A stretch of DNA of 64,000 bases from Bryoerythrophyllum caledonicum (Eukaryota > Streptophyta > Bryopsida > Pottiales > Pottiaceae). Shown in pieces: positions 1 through 9,897 of this stretch. The DNA is taken from assembly GCA_963971425.1 (NCBI GenBank), contig OZ020520.1, positions 10,043,807 to 10,107,806 of the forward strand. Reading direction: 5' to 3'. The notes under the pieces are model-generated. The model was not told the origin of the DNA. It searched no databases and saw only the letters and a list, made by a program, of their open reading frames with translations. Position numbers and translations under genes: made by a program. Within the stretch, counting starts at the first letter, position 1; every line of letters begins with the position of its first letter.

Positions 1-2
1 GA

Positions 3-7
3 GAGGC
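3..7. repeat. Left target-site duplication of the gypsy element (GAGGC)
   Basis: The five bases GAGGC directly before the LTR start at 8 recur directly after the second LTR at 6272-6276. A 5-bp duplication is normal for Ty3/gypsy integrase, so the two LTRs belong to one insertion event. Confidence 0.9.
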
Positions 8-472
8 TGTCACGGACATACCTTAGAAGAAACGTTAGAAAGTCTTAGAAGACTCTAGAAGTTCTAGGAAGACTCTAGAAGGTTCTGGAAGACTCTAGAA
101 GACCCTGGAAAACTCTAGAAGATTCTAGAAGACTATAGAAGGTTCTAGAAAACCTTAGAAGATTCTAGGAGACTCTAGGAAGTTGTTAGAGAAGCTTCTT
201 GTAGGAAGTTGTTAGAGAAGCTTCGTAGTTCTTAGGAAGTTACTGGAGAAGCTTCTTAGCTTGCGTGGAAGTCGCTCGAGAAGCTTCCATAAAGGCCTTA
301 CGCCAACAATATAATTAGGAGTTGAGGCTGAAGGTGTCTTCAGTCTCGATAACTCACTCTTGTGGTCTAGCCAAGGCCTTCTTGTACCTTGTTCTTGTTC
401 TAGTTCCTTTTCTAATATCAAGTTAGCTCTCTCTCTTGCCTTCAATCCTTGTTCTGAGTTTGGTCCCTGACA
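8..472 (+). repeat. 5' LTR of the gypsy element
   Basis: 465 bp, bounded by TG...CA. The first 180 bp are a run of near-10-bp units built on CTAGAAGA. Positions 181-290 carry repeated GAGAAGCTTC blocks; the left LTR has one more copy of the GTTGTTAGAGAAGCTTC block than the right LTR, which explains the length difference (465 versus 449 bp). Confidence 0.93.
58..170 (+). promoter_or_regulatory. Cluster of heat-shock-element-like motifs in the LTR U3
   Basis: Three perfect three-unit heat-shock elements of the form GAAnnTTCnnGAA lie at 78-90, 118-130 and 138-150, with a near-perfect fourth at 158-170 (last unit GGA). Further GAA units recur about every 10 bp on the same helical face. The same motifs are present in the right LTR. 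In plants such trimeric arrays are the binding sites of heat-shock transcription factors; the copia element ONSEN uses them for heat activation. Function here is inferred from the motif only. Confidence 0.6.
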
Positions 473-748
473 GTTTGTCGAGACTAACTTCATTCTCAAT
501 ATCAGAGTTAGACTCTTCTTAGAGAGTGTGGATCATCCCTCTTCTTGCAAGGTGCACTAACGCATTAGGAGTTGCGGATTACCCTCTTCTAAACTGATAT
601 TTCTTTCTTCACAATATTGGAGCTGTATTTTTGTGAGAGAGTGGATCACCCCTCTCCTTAAAAGTATTAAGGCATTCTAGAGGTTGCGGATTACCCTCCT
701 CTAGACCAATATTGTGTTTCTTTAGATTCATTTTTTTTTTTCTTCAGA

Positions 749-1777
749 ATGACTGGAGGTCAAGAGATCAGTATGACTGAAACTTCTGAGTCCAAGTTAG
801 ACGCAATCATGAACGCTCTCGCGGCTTTATCAACTAGAACTGCGGATATTGAAGGAGTTATTGCAAGAATTCATAACGATGATGCATCTGGGACAGCTCA
901 AGTTGGACTTCACCAACTTCATACTTCTACGCCGGAAGAAGCAAGTTCACGTACAGTTCGACAAGGCCCACTTGTTCAACAACAAAGTGAACCTCGAATA
1001 AGTCTTCCACATAAGTTTGATGGTACACGCTCTAAGTTTCGAGGATTCATCAATCAAAATCGATTAATAACAGTTTTGCAGCCTGAACGCTATCCAACGG
1101 AAGTATCGCGTGTTGGATTGGTTGGAACGTTACTTACAGGGCAAGCTTTATCATGGTTTGCTCCATTCTTCGACAAAGGCTCATCAATTTTAAACAACTT
1201 TGAAACCTTTTCGGAGGCATTTGCGGAAGCATTTTGAGAACATGACAAAGCACGATGGGCTACAACAAAGATTCGATCACTACGACAAGGAGCACGTTCG
1301 ACATCAATCTATGCATCAGATTTCAAGCAATTAGCGTGCGACATCAATTGGGACGAAGAAGCCTTGATTAGTCAGTTCTATTGGGGTTTACGAGACGATG
1401 TGAAGAATTTACTATTGACTCTTCTTGATCCACGAACATTGAATGAAGCTATTAGTCAAGCCGTGAAGTGCGATAATAGATTGTTTCAACGACGCCAAGA
1501 TCAACGCTCTTGGACTTCATCAAGACAAGATACGACCCGTCACGCTCCACCCATGTCGACAAATAGTCTGAATTCACATTCAGATATAGAAGACATGCAA
1601 ATTGATGCGGTACGATTTAAACCCCTTACTCCAAAAGAAAAGAAGCGTCGTATGGAGAAAGAATTATGTTTGTATTGCGGTGACGAAGGTTACAAGGCTG
1701 GAAATTGCCCGAAGAAACAGAATCGACGCATCATCAAGACCAGGGGCGCAATCATTCAGGAAGACGAAAATGCCTAG
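749..1777 (+). pseudogene. gypsy gag (capsid/nucleocapsid), one in-frame stop
   Basis: Gag packages the element RNA into virus-like particles. The frame opens at the ATG at 749 and is interrupted by a TGA at 1235-1237, then continues in the same frame to 1777. A retrotransposon capsid region follows an acidic N-terminal segment; near the C-terminus is one zinc knuckle at about 1666-1710, CLYCGDEGYKAGNC, in which the expected His of CX2CX4HX4C is Tyr (CAC to TAC would explain it). The pol frame overlaps the gag end in the -1 frame (1705-1777), so a programmed -1 frameshift is possible, though decay is equally likely. Confidence 0.85.
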
Positions 1778-4700
1778 CCACAATAGGAACCGTGCGGCTG
1801 GACAATTCGGTTACACAACAACAATCAAGTTCCTATCTTTCCGCTCAACTTGCCCGTTGCTTTACAGTCCCCTTGTCTTTAGGCCCTCAAAACCTCAAAA
1901 CCTCAGCTTTATTAGATTCAGGAGCCTCAGCTTACTTTGTAGATGAAGACTTTGCCAAAGATCATAATATTCCTCTTATACAGAAATCCAAACTTGTTCA
2001 TGTAGAAGTAATAGATGGACGACCTTTGTCCTCTGGAAGTGTCACTCATGAATCAATACCTATAGAAGTGACATTTGCAGGCTATAATAGCCGTATTATT
2101 TTCAATATCATTAGAACCCCGTCAAATCCTGTCATTCTTGGCCTTTCATGGTTAGAAAAGCATAACCCATCTATAGATTGGAAGTTGCGGAAGATAATAT
2201 TCTCTACAGAACGTTCCAAGAAAAAACCTATTAAAAAATCGCCAATCAAGAAGCCCTTATTTATTAGAGCAAGAGCATTCGTAAGATCGTCAAAGGAGGG
2301 TACTCCATTTGTTATCTATGCGACTCCAATTTGCGAAAAAAAGACTCTTGCAACATGTATACCAGAGTAGTATAAAGATTTTGAAGATGTGTTTCACAAA
2401 AAAAACGCCGACATGCTACCGGAGCACCGACCATATGATTGTGCCATAGACTTACAAGAAGGTGCACAACCACCTTTTGGCCCAATTTATAATCTATCGC
2501 AAACAGAATTGACGGAGTCATGTCAATACATTGACGAGAATCTAGCCAAGAATTTCATTCGGCATTCAAAGTCACCGGCGGGGGCACCCATCTTATTTGT
2601 AAAGAAGAAAGATGGTTCTCTACGGATGTGCGTAGACTATCGAGGTCTCAACAAGGTAACAAAGAAGAATCGCTATCCGCTACCTTTGATTTCCAGTCTT
2701 CTTGAACAACTTGGGAGCGCCAAGATCTTTACAAAGATTGATCTAAGGGGAGCTTACAACCTTGTGCGAATCAAGGAAGGAGACGAATGGAAGACAGCCT
2801 TCCGTACGAGGTATGGCCATTTTGAATATAATGTCATGCATTTTGGTCTAACCAACGCTCCGGCAGTTTTTCAACACATGATGAATGACATTTTTCGAGA
2901 ACACCTAGACGATTTTGTTGTCATCTATTTAGATGATATTTTAATATTTTCTAAGAACCGAGACGAGCACGAGAAACACGTTCGTTTGGTCCTCGAAAAA
3001 TTATGCAAGCGGGGACTCTATGCCAAACTTGAGAAGTGTATGTTTCACCAACCTGAGACGGAATTTCTAGGATACATTGCAACTACGGAGGGCTTGAAGA
3101 TGGATCCCAAGAAGGTGGAAGCAATCATGTGCTCGGAAGTTCCAAAGACGGTTAGAGACGTACAATGTTTTCTTGGATTTGCTAATTTTTATCGAGTCTT
3201 TATCAAGAATTACTCTCAAATAGCTGCTCCGCTCACTTGCTTGATTTGTAAAGACAAGCTTGAATGGGGGCCTTCAGCAGAGAAAGCGTTTCAAGATCTT
3301 AAAACGACATTTACCACAGCTTTAATCTTCGTACATCCGGACTTTACAAAGGCTTTCTATTTAGAAACTGATGCTTCAGATTTTGCTTTAGGAGCTGTAC
3401 TTTCACAAATGAGCGAAGGCGAGAAGCTCCATCCAGTTGCGTTCTATTCTCGTAAGTTTTATGCTGCTGAGATTAACTATGAGATCCACGACAAGGAACT
3501 TCTTGCTATTGTGGATTCCTTTCAAGAGTGGCGCCACTTTCTTGAAGGAGCGGCGCATCCGGTGACTGTATATACAGATCACAAGAACTTGGAGTATTTC
3601 ATGTCCGCCCGAGTTTTGAATCGTCGTCTAGCTCGATGGAGTATGTCACTATCTCGATTCGACTTTGTTATCACTTATCGACCTGGTAAGCAACAAGGTC
3701 TATCAGATGCACTATCGAGAAGATCGTATCTTACGCCACGGGCCGGAGAAGCAACGTTTGATCAACAATGTACGACATTGTTGAAGCCCGAGCACTTTCA
3801 ACTTTCTCCTGCGATTGTGTCAATTGATGTTGACTTCCTGAACCAGATACGTGTAGCGACCATTGGAGATTCTATAACTGTTGATATCAAACAACGTGTC
3901 AATAATGGAAATTTCAAGGTAGAAGGCGATCTTTTGTACTTAGAAGAACGACTATATATTCCAAAAGGGCATGAACGACTCCGAGTTCTTCAATCTCGTC
4001 ACGACTTTCCAGCCGCGGGACATTTTGGATTCAACATGACATTAGAACTTATTTCCCGAGATTTCTAGTGGCCTAAGATGTGGAAGGATGTGAAGGATTT
4101 TGTCACCTCTTGTGACATTTGTTCAAGATCAAAGAATCCTCGGCATCGCCGTTATGGTCTTCTACAACCTTTGCCTATTCCGCATCGACCATGGTCTTCA
4201 GTTTCTATGGACTTCATTACAAATTTGCCGCTATCAAATTCTTTTGATAGCATCTTTATTGTGGTCGATTGACTTACAAAGATGGCACACTTTATTCCTT
4301 GTAAGAAGACATCATCAAGCGAAGACACGGCAAGATTTTTTCTTCATAACGTTTACCGATATCATGGCCTACCAGACGACATCGTATCCGATCGAGGTAC
4401 CCAATTTGTATCAAAGTTCTGGAGATCTCTTTTTGCTACATTGAAAGTAGATATCAAGCTTTCTTCGAGTTTCCATCCTCAAACCGACGACCAAACGGAA
4501 CGGGTTAATCAAGTCTTAGAGCAATATTTACGATGCAGCATCAACTATCAGCAAGACAACTGGACGACATATCTATTGCTCGCAGAGTTTGCATATAACA
4601 ATACTCTCCATGCTTCAACTCAGCAAACGCCATTTTATTCCAATTATGGATATCATCCGAAACTTGATTTGCTGACTTTGCCAACCACTAACAATCCAGC

Positions 4701-5265
4701 GGCTGAGGACTTTGCGAATCAACTATTACAGCTTCAAAATACTTTGAAGCTTCAACTACAAACGGCCCAAGATTCTTACAAGGCAGCTGTAGATAAATTT
4801 CGGACTCAAGCACCGCCTTTCCACGTTGGAGATAAAGTATGGCTTCTTCGACGGAATATCAAGACCAAGCGGCCTTGTGATAAGTTGGACTACCGGCGAT
4901 TGGGCCCATTTGTCATCAAGAAGCAAATCAATCCAGTAGCATTTCGTCTAGAGTTACCATTTACAATGAAGGTACATCCAATTTTTCATGTTTCCCTTCT
5001 AGAGCCTTACGAGGAATCATCCATTCCTGGAAGACGACAATCGGTACCACCTTCCATTGAAATCGATAATCATGTGGAATATGAGGTGGAAAAGGTTCTT
5101 GATTCTCGCCATAAACATGGCAAGTTGGAGTATTTTATTCATTGGCACGGCTATGATATCAACGAGCGAACGTGGGAACTAGCAGAAAATTTGGATAATG
5201 CGCCGCAAAAAGTCCAGGAGTTTCATCAGTGCTATCCTGATAAGCCAAAGCCTTTCCAACAATAA
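1705..5265 (+). pseudogene. gypsy pol: protease-RT-RNase H-integrase-chromodomain
   Basis: One reading frame with in-frame stops at 2368-2370 (TAG), 4066-4068 (TAG) and 4270-4272 (TGA) and no frameshift. Protease motif LLDSGAS near 1908. Reverse transcriptase has the YLDD catalytic box at 2926-2937. RNase H carries TDASDFALGAVLSQ and YTDHKNLEYF. Integrase has the HHCC zinc domain (RHDFPAAGHFG, then CDICSRSK at 3990-4130) and a DDE core: Asp in MDFITNLP near 4207, Asp in SDRGTQF near 4387, Glu in [10 protein letters not shown] near 4495. A chromodomain ([12 protein letters not shown] to WELAENL) lies at about 5071-5200 and in known chromoviruses steers integration toward particular chromatin. 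The stops fit Arg CGA to TGA and Trp/Gln to TAG. Confidence 0.93.
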
Positions 5266-5419
5266 CTTCTTCTTGACAATTCTAGACCTCTGACCTAACA
5301 AAGAAGGGGAGGAAGAAACTCGTGAACCGGTGGTTAGAAAGTATAAATTGCCGCTTAAGTTCATTGTTTTATGCTTATAGTTTGTTTTCTCTATTGTTGC
5401 CTAGTTTAGATTCTACATT

Positions 5420-5707
5420 ATGAAGAGCCAGGAGATAGATACTATGCCAGTCATGTTATCTCAGCCTAGTAGCTCACGAAGACGACCTCGAGATGAAGGA
5501 CCACCTGCACCACAAAAACGACGAAGGATACCGAGTAACAGGTCTCTAGTGATTGTGTTTGAAGTAGAGCCCGCCTACGACGGTATTGTCGAGGGAGTTT
5601 TTGTAGGACAGTTCCACAATGAAGACACTGAAGTTCATGCGTGGTCGGAAGTCAAAGGCGTTGGACACTACCGATGGCTGCAAGGACCGATGAACCACCT
5701 ACCTTGA
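5420..5707 (+). CDS. Small extra ORF between integrase and 3' LTR
   Basis: 95 codons, unbroken although gag and pol carry stops. The first half is Ser/Pro/Arg-rich with a bipartite nuclear-localisation-like pattern (RRRPRDEGP followed by QKRRR). The second half is mixed acidic/hydrophobic (VIVFEVEPAYDGIVEGVFVG). No signal peptide or membrane span, so it is not envelope-like. It sits after the chromodomain stop and before the polypurine tract, where some plant elements keep accessory ORFs. I do not recognise a family; chance survival of a short ORF cannot be excluded. Confidence 0.4.
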   Translation: MKSQEIDTMPVMLSQPSSSRRRPRDEGPPAPQKRRRIPSNRSLVIVFEVEPAYDGIVEGVFVGQFHNEDTEVHAWSEVKGVGHYRWLQGPMNHLP

Positions 5708-5808
5708 GATAGACAATTGGAGTTTATCGTAGATTGTATGCGACAAATTTTCAATTTTTTACGATGGTAGGCTTGCAACAACCTAGACTTCTCGGAGACC
5801 TCAAAGCT

Positions 5809-5822
5809 AAAAGAGGGGATAA
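5809..5822 (+). other. Polypurine tract of the gypsy element
   Basis: The purine-rich run AAAAGAGGGGATAA directly precedes the TGTCACGG start of the 3' LTR, the normal site for plus-strand DNA priming. Confidence 0.8.
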
Positions 5823-6271
5823 TGTCACGGACATACCTTAGAAGACACGTTAGAAAGTCTTAGAAGACTCTAGAAGTTCTAGAAGACTCTAGGAAGACTC
5901 TAGAAGGTTCTGGAAGACTCTAGAAGATCTTGGAAATCTCTAGAAGATTCTAGAAGACTATAGAAGGTTCTAGAAAACCTTAGAAGATTCTAGGAGACTC
6001 TAGGAAGTTGTTAGAGAAGCTTCGTAGTTCTTAGGAAGTTACTAGAGAAGCTTCTTAGCTTGCGTGGAAGTCGCTCGAGAAGCTTCCGTAAGGGCCTTAC
6101 GCCAACAGTATAATTAGGAGTCGAGGCTGAAGGTGTTTTCAGTCTCGACAATTCACTCTTGTGGTCTAGCCAAGGCCTTCTTGTACCTTGTTCTTGTTCT
6201 AGTTCTTGTTCTAATATCAAGTTAGCTCTCTCTCTTGACTTGAATCCTTGTTCTGAGTTTGGTCCCTGACA
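5823..6271 (+). repeat. 3' LTR of the gypsy element
   Basis: 449 bp, colinear with 8-472. Heat-shock-like trimers recur at 5903-5915, 5943-5955 and 5963-5975, with the near-perfect one at 5983-5995. It ends CCTGACA and is followed by the GAGGC duplication. Confidence 0.93.
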
Positions 6272-6276
6272 GAGGC
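6272..6276. repeat. Right target-site duplication of the gypsy element
   Basis: GAGGC, identical to 3-7. Beyond it the copia integrase frame resumes. Confidence 0.9.
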
Positions 6277-8854
6277 ACACGTGAACACCTTACACGCCGG
6301 AGAAAAATGGAATCGCGGAACGTGCAAATCGTACCATAGTAGAGATGGCGAGGAGCATGATCAATGCACAATGCCTAAAACTTGAATTTTGGGCGGAAGC
6401 GGTGGCCAATACGATCTACATCCCTAATCAATGTCCAGCAAGGAATCTCGTCAACATCACACCGCAAGAAGCTTAGAGTGGCGGCAAGCCATGCATTGCG
6501 CATATGCGTGTGTTTGGATGCATTGCATATGCAATAGAACCGGATAGAAAGAGGAGTAAGCTTGATGCAAAAGGCACAAAATGTTTGTTTCTTGACTATT
6601 GTGAGGGCACTTAGGCATATCGTCTCATGTGCATTGAGACAAAGGAGATCATTAAGAGTCGTGATGTAGAATTTGTTGAAGATACTTCTAGTATTGGTAA
6701 TGTTTTGGAGATGAGTCCAACTGGAAGAAGCGAGACCCCTACCTTGGTGGACAAATCTTCCAAACCACCACTCTTGAAAGATAGCCATGGCGATACCAAG
6801 AAATAAGAGAGATTGAATGCCAAAGAAGAAGGTGTTGCATCTTCGTCAACACCTTCACCAAACGATGAGGACTTGAAGAACTTACATGAACCGCGGTATC
6901 GAAGAAGAGAGTGTCGACCGCCCGGTGAATGGTTGAAGAGCCACATTTTGCCTCAACATGAGATAGGGCGTGCTAATATGGCATCATTGGAGGATCCTTT
7001 AAACATGTGTGATGTTATGCAATCGGAGGATGCAAGCAAGTGAGAGTCAGCCATGCAAGAGGAGTACAAATCGCTCATGGAGAATGGCACGTGGAAGTTG
7101 GCTCCTCTTCTAAAGGATCGCAAGAGCGTTGGATGCAAGTGGGTGTTTCGTACGAAAAATGATGCTCCGGATCGAGTGGTGCGCCAAAAGTCAAGATTAC
7201 TTGCCAAGGGGTACTCTCAAGTTGCGGGAGTAGACTTTCTTGAGACATATGCTTCCGTTGGCAACTTCATCACCATTTGGTGCATTTTTGCACTTGGTGC
7301 GGCCTTGGACTTGGAGATCCACCAAATAGATGTGAACATTGCATTCTTAAATGGTGAGTTAGAAGAGGACATTTACATGGACCAACCCCAAGGTTTTGAA
7401 CAACAAGACTTTGATCATCTTGTGTGCAAGCTCAAGAAGTCATAGTATAGACTCAAACAATCAGAAAGAGCATGGTACCAACGCATTGATGCTTTCTTTA
7501 CTAAGGAAGGTTTTACAAGGAGCCAAGCGGACCATTCTTTGTACATCAAGCAAACGGGTGAATACTTGGTGATAGTCCTCATTTTTGTGGATGACTTGAT
7601 TATCTTGGCTAGCAATTTAGCTAAGTAAGCGTGGCTCAAAGGTAAGCTCAACACGGTGTATGACATAAGGAATCTTGGTGAATTAAAGTATTGCCTTGGT
7701 GTGGAGTTTGTGAGAGACTACAAGGCACGCACCATCACCATGAGTCAAAAAAAGTTTATTAAGGAGGTGCTAAAGCGCTTCAAAGTTCAACATGGAGGAG
7801 TGCAAGCCCATTGGTACCCCTCTTGATGTCAATGTCAAGTTCAAGAAGCTTCTAGAAAAAGAGTTTCAAGCCATTCAAGGTGAGATGGAAGGCATGCCAT
7901 ACAAAAATGGAGTTAGATCCTTGATGTATGCCATGGTAGGCACAAGACCTGACATTACTTTGAGGTGAGCATGGTGAGCCAATTCATATCTAAGGCTGAT
8001 CCGACACATTGGAGTGTTGTGAAGCGTACAGGGTTGTCTACATAGACGGACAGGGGTCCAAAGACAGCGGACGGACAGACAATCAAAGAGACGGACATGA
8101 CGGACAACATCTTTACAGGACAGATGCCTAGAATATTTCAAAAAATATTCTCCAAATCTATAGGAATATTCCGGAATATATTGGAATATTCTAGAATATT
8201 GTCTACTAGACAGACAACAGCCTCTATCGGACAGAGAGCCAGGCAGACGGATACTACCGGACGGACGGACGCCGGAACAACCATGGAAGCACATTATGCG
8301 GTACTTGCAAGGTACTATAGACCACAAATTGTGCCTTGGTGGTAAGGACATTGCTTTTGAGGGGGTATTGCGATGCTGATTGGGCCGGAGATGCAAACAA
8401 GCATTGTTCGACTACGGAGTACGTGTTATTTGTTGGAGTTGGTACCATCTCGTGGAATTGCAAGGGGCAACCAACTATTGCCTTGTCCACGATGGAGGCG
8501 GAGTACATGGCAACTAGCCAAAGTACAAAGGAGGTCATTTGGCTTCGCAAGCTCTTGGCGGATGTAGGGTTTGTTCAAAAAAGAACAACGACTATCATGT
8601 GCAACAACCTAGGGTGTATAGCTCTTGCAAAGAATCCCACACACCTCTCACGCACAAAACACATTGATGTGCAACATCACTTCATTTGGGAGAAGTTAGA
8701 GAGTGGCGAGATAAGCTTGAAGTATTGTCCAACGGAAGACATGGTGGCGAATGTGTTGACAAAAATACTTGCGAAAGAGCGGCATCAAAGGTTAGCAAAG
8801 GCAATGGAATTGCGAGAAGGTAACTACTCGCAAAGTGGGAGTGTTAGAGATTAG
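6277..8854 (+). pseudogene. copia pol: integrase end, reverse transcriptase, RNase H
   Basis: Integrase: a region reading EKNGIAERANRTIVEMARSM at about 6300-6360 is the conserved copia integrase end, followed by the FGCIAYA segment. Reverse transcriptase begins near 7053 (GTWKLAPL, GCKWVFRTK, YSQVAGVDF) and holds the catalytic FVDDLIIL near 7582-7606. RNase H resumes after the MITE at 8286 ([15 protein letters not shown], then [11 protein letters not shown] and [11 protein letters not shown]). Stops at 6474, 6612, 7041 and 7443 and frameshifts around 7630-7830 show it is dead. The reading frame across the MITE is restored if the MITE and one 8-bp repeat are ignored. Confidence 0.9.
8029..8285. 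mobile_element. hAT-type MITE inserted in copia RNase H
   Basis: 257 bp, starting CAGGGTTGT and ending ACAACCATG, giving short imperfect inverted ends of the hAT kind. The 8-bp flanks are GAAGCGTA (8021-8028) and GAAGCACA (8286-8293), a near-perfect 8-bp duplication. The interior holds many GGACGGAC-type subterminal motifs and an AT-rich core of interlocking GGAATATTCC palindromes (8140-8200). The end sequence CAGGGTTGT is the same as the right end of the 10-kb hAT element at 60323-60331, suggesting that family could mobilise it. Confidence 0.8.
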
Positions 8855-9170
8855 AGTTGCTTGTTGTTAATATGATATCGTAAATAGTTTAGGTAAATTT
8901 AGAAGATAAAGTAAAAGAGAGAATATGGAGAGAGGTGATACGAACTTAAAGACTAAAGTAGTCCCATATGTATTGGCAAAGGATGTTACCAATTGGTACT
9001 ATAAGTAAAAGCCTTTGAAAGAAGGCCATATCTCACTCCAAGCATTATTTGTAATACCTTATGTGTTTCATTTACTTGTGCAATCATTTCTTTACTTCTT
9101 TTGAAGCTCGATATTCACAAGGGTGTTTTGAAATATCTAGATGTAGAGGCACACAAAGGATTTGGTAACA
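8842..9170 (+). repeat. 3' LTR of the copia element
   Basis: 329 bp with inverted ends TGTTA...TAACA, preceded by the purine-rich AAAGTGGGAG. The RNase H frame ends inside its first bases. Confidence 0.8.
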
Positions 9171-9447
9171 ATTTTTCTAATAACTTAAGGCTGATGGCTC
9201 ACATTACATCAACCCTAATCTAAGGTCATAGGGTATTATCCAAATTTCTTATCATAGGCAGTTTATTTTATAGTTGAATTTGTCCTTTGCTTATAAATTT
9301 TATTTCTCCTAAATGTAATGGAATACACGGTCATTGGCCCTATTATGAGTAAAAAATTATTAAGATTTATCTTATACATACAATGCGATCTGCAAAAAAA
9401 AATTCTGCTCACTGCTCACCGCTCACTGCTCAAAAAATAGCATTCCC
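9171..9447. other. AT-rich stretch ending in a GTGAGCGG-type terminus
   Basis: No gene seen. On the minus strand the right edge reads GGGAATGCTAT then GAGCAGTGAGCGGTGAGCAG, starting exactly where the methyltransferase-like frame stops. The same start is found at 62931 (see there), so this is probably the end of a repeat inserted into the retroelement. Confidence 0.4.
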
Positions 9448-9448
9448 A

Positions 9449-9739
9449 GTGACCTAACCAACATAGATCATCATTACTTATCAACGTCGCATGACGTGGA
9501 AGTTTGCTAAAACACCCTTGAATCATAGAAGGTAGTAACTGCTCCGGATACAACGCAAAATGATGCAGAATATAATGGTGTGCGGCACGGTTGACTGCAA
9601 AGCCACTATCCACGTGGATTATTCGCCTTAACTTGTGTCTGGCCTCTAACACAACCACGAGTCCTATACCTATACCGGGAAATAGCTCCACAAAGGTAAT
9701 ACCGTCATTTGGTAGTCGCCACTTAATAGTGCAAGCCAA
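9449..9739 (-). pseudogene. C5 cytosine-methyltransferase-like fragment
   Basis: The frame contains FVELFPGIGIGLVVVLEA, resembling motif I of C5 methyltransferases (FxGxGG-like S-adenosylmethionine loop). It is followed by a second strand with HVDSGFAVNRAAHHY and then a segment about RGCFS-type residues (IQGCFSKLP) and SNDDLCWLGH. The catalytic ProCys motif IV, expected shortly after LGH, is missing because the sequence is cut at 9447. Only about 95 residues remain, so no activity is expected. It could alternatively be a host methyltransferase scrap, but gag-like sequence lies upstream on the same strand. Confidence 0.55.
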
Positions 9740-9897
9740 TAATGGAGTGGAAGAGATCAGTGAGAGATGTGGAGCATCTAGAGCATCTACGATCTCCCGG
9801 CTGCAAAGTATGAGCTTTAACTAGGTCCTCCTATAAGGACAAGGGTCCTTGCAATGACATGTAGGAATCTCCACTTATCTATGATCACATGATTCTG

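Larger units (their letters stand above)
8..6271 (+). mobile_element. Ty3/gypsy chromovirus, full-length, nested in a copia element
   Basis: A complete LTR retrotransposon of about 6.26 kb: LTR, gag, protease, reverse transcriptase, RNase H, integrase, C-terminal chromodomain, a small extra ORF, polypurine tract, LTR. LTRs start TGTCACGG and end CCTGACA; flanks are GAGGC on both sides. The domain order PR-RT-RH-IN with a chromodomain defines a chromovirus. The right flank reads straight into copia integrase sequence, so the element landed in a copia copy whose left part lies outside the window. LTRs differ by a short tandem duplication in the left LTR plus scattered substitutions, so the insertion is moderately young. 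Several in-frame stops make it non-autonomous. Confidence 0.95.
6277..9170 (+). mobile_element. Ty1/copia retrotransposon, right portion with 3' LTR
   Basis: The element runs from integrase through reverse transcriptase and RNase H into a 3' LTR. Its left part would lie beyond the left edge of the window, on the other side of the nested gypsy insertion. It is further interrupted by the MITE at 8029-8285. The order IN-RT-RH is diagnostic for copia. Confidence 0.9.

Noticed and set aside
5420-5707. Envelope-like gene of the gypsy element
   Set aside because: No signal peptide, membrane span or cysteine pattern; it is listed only as an unknown ORF.
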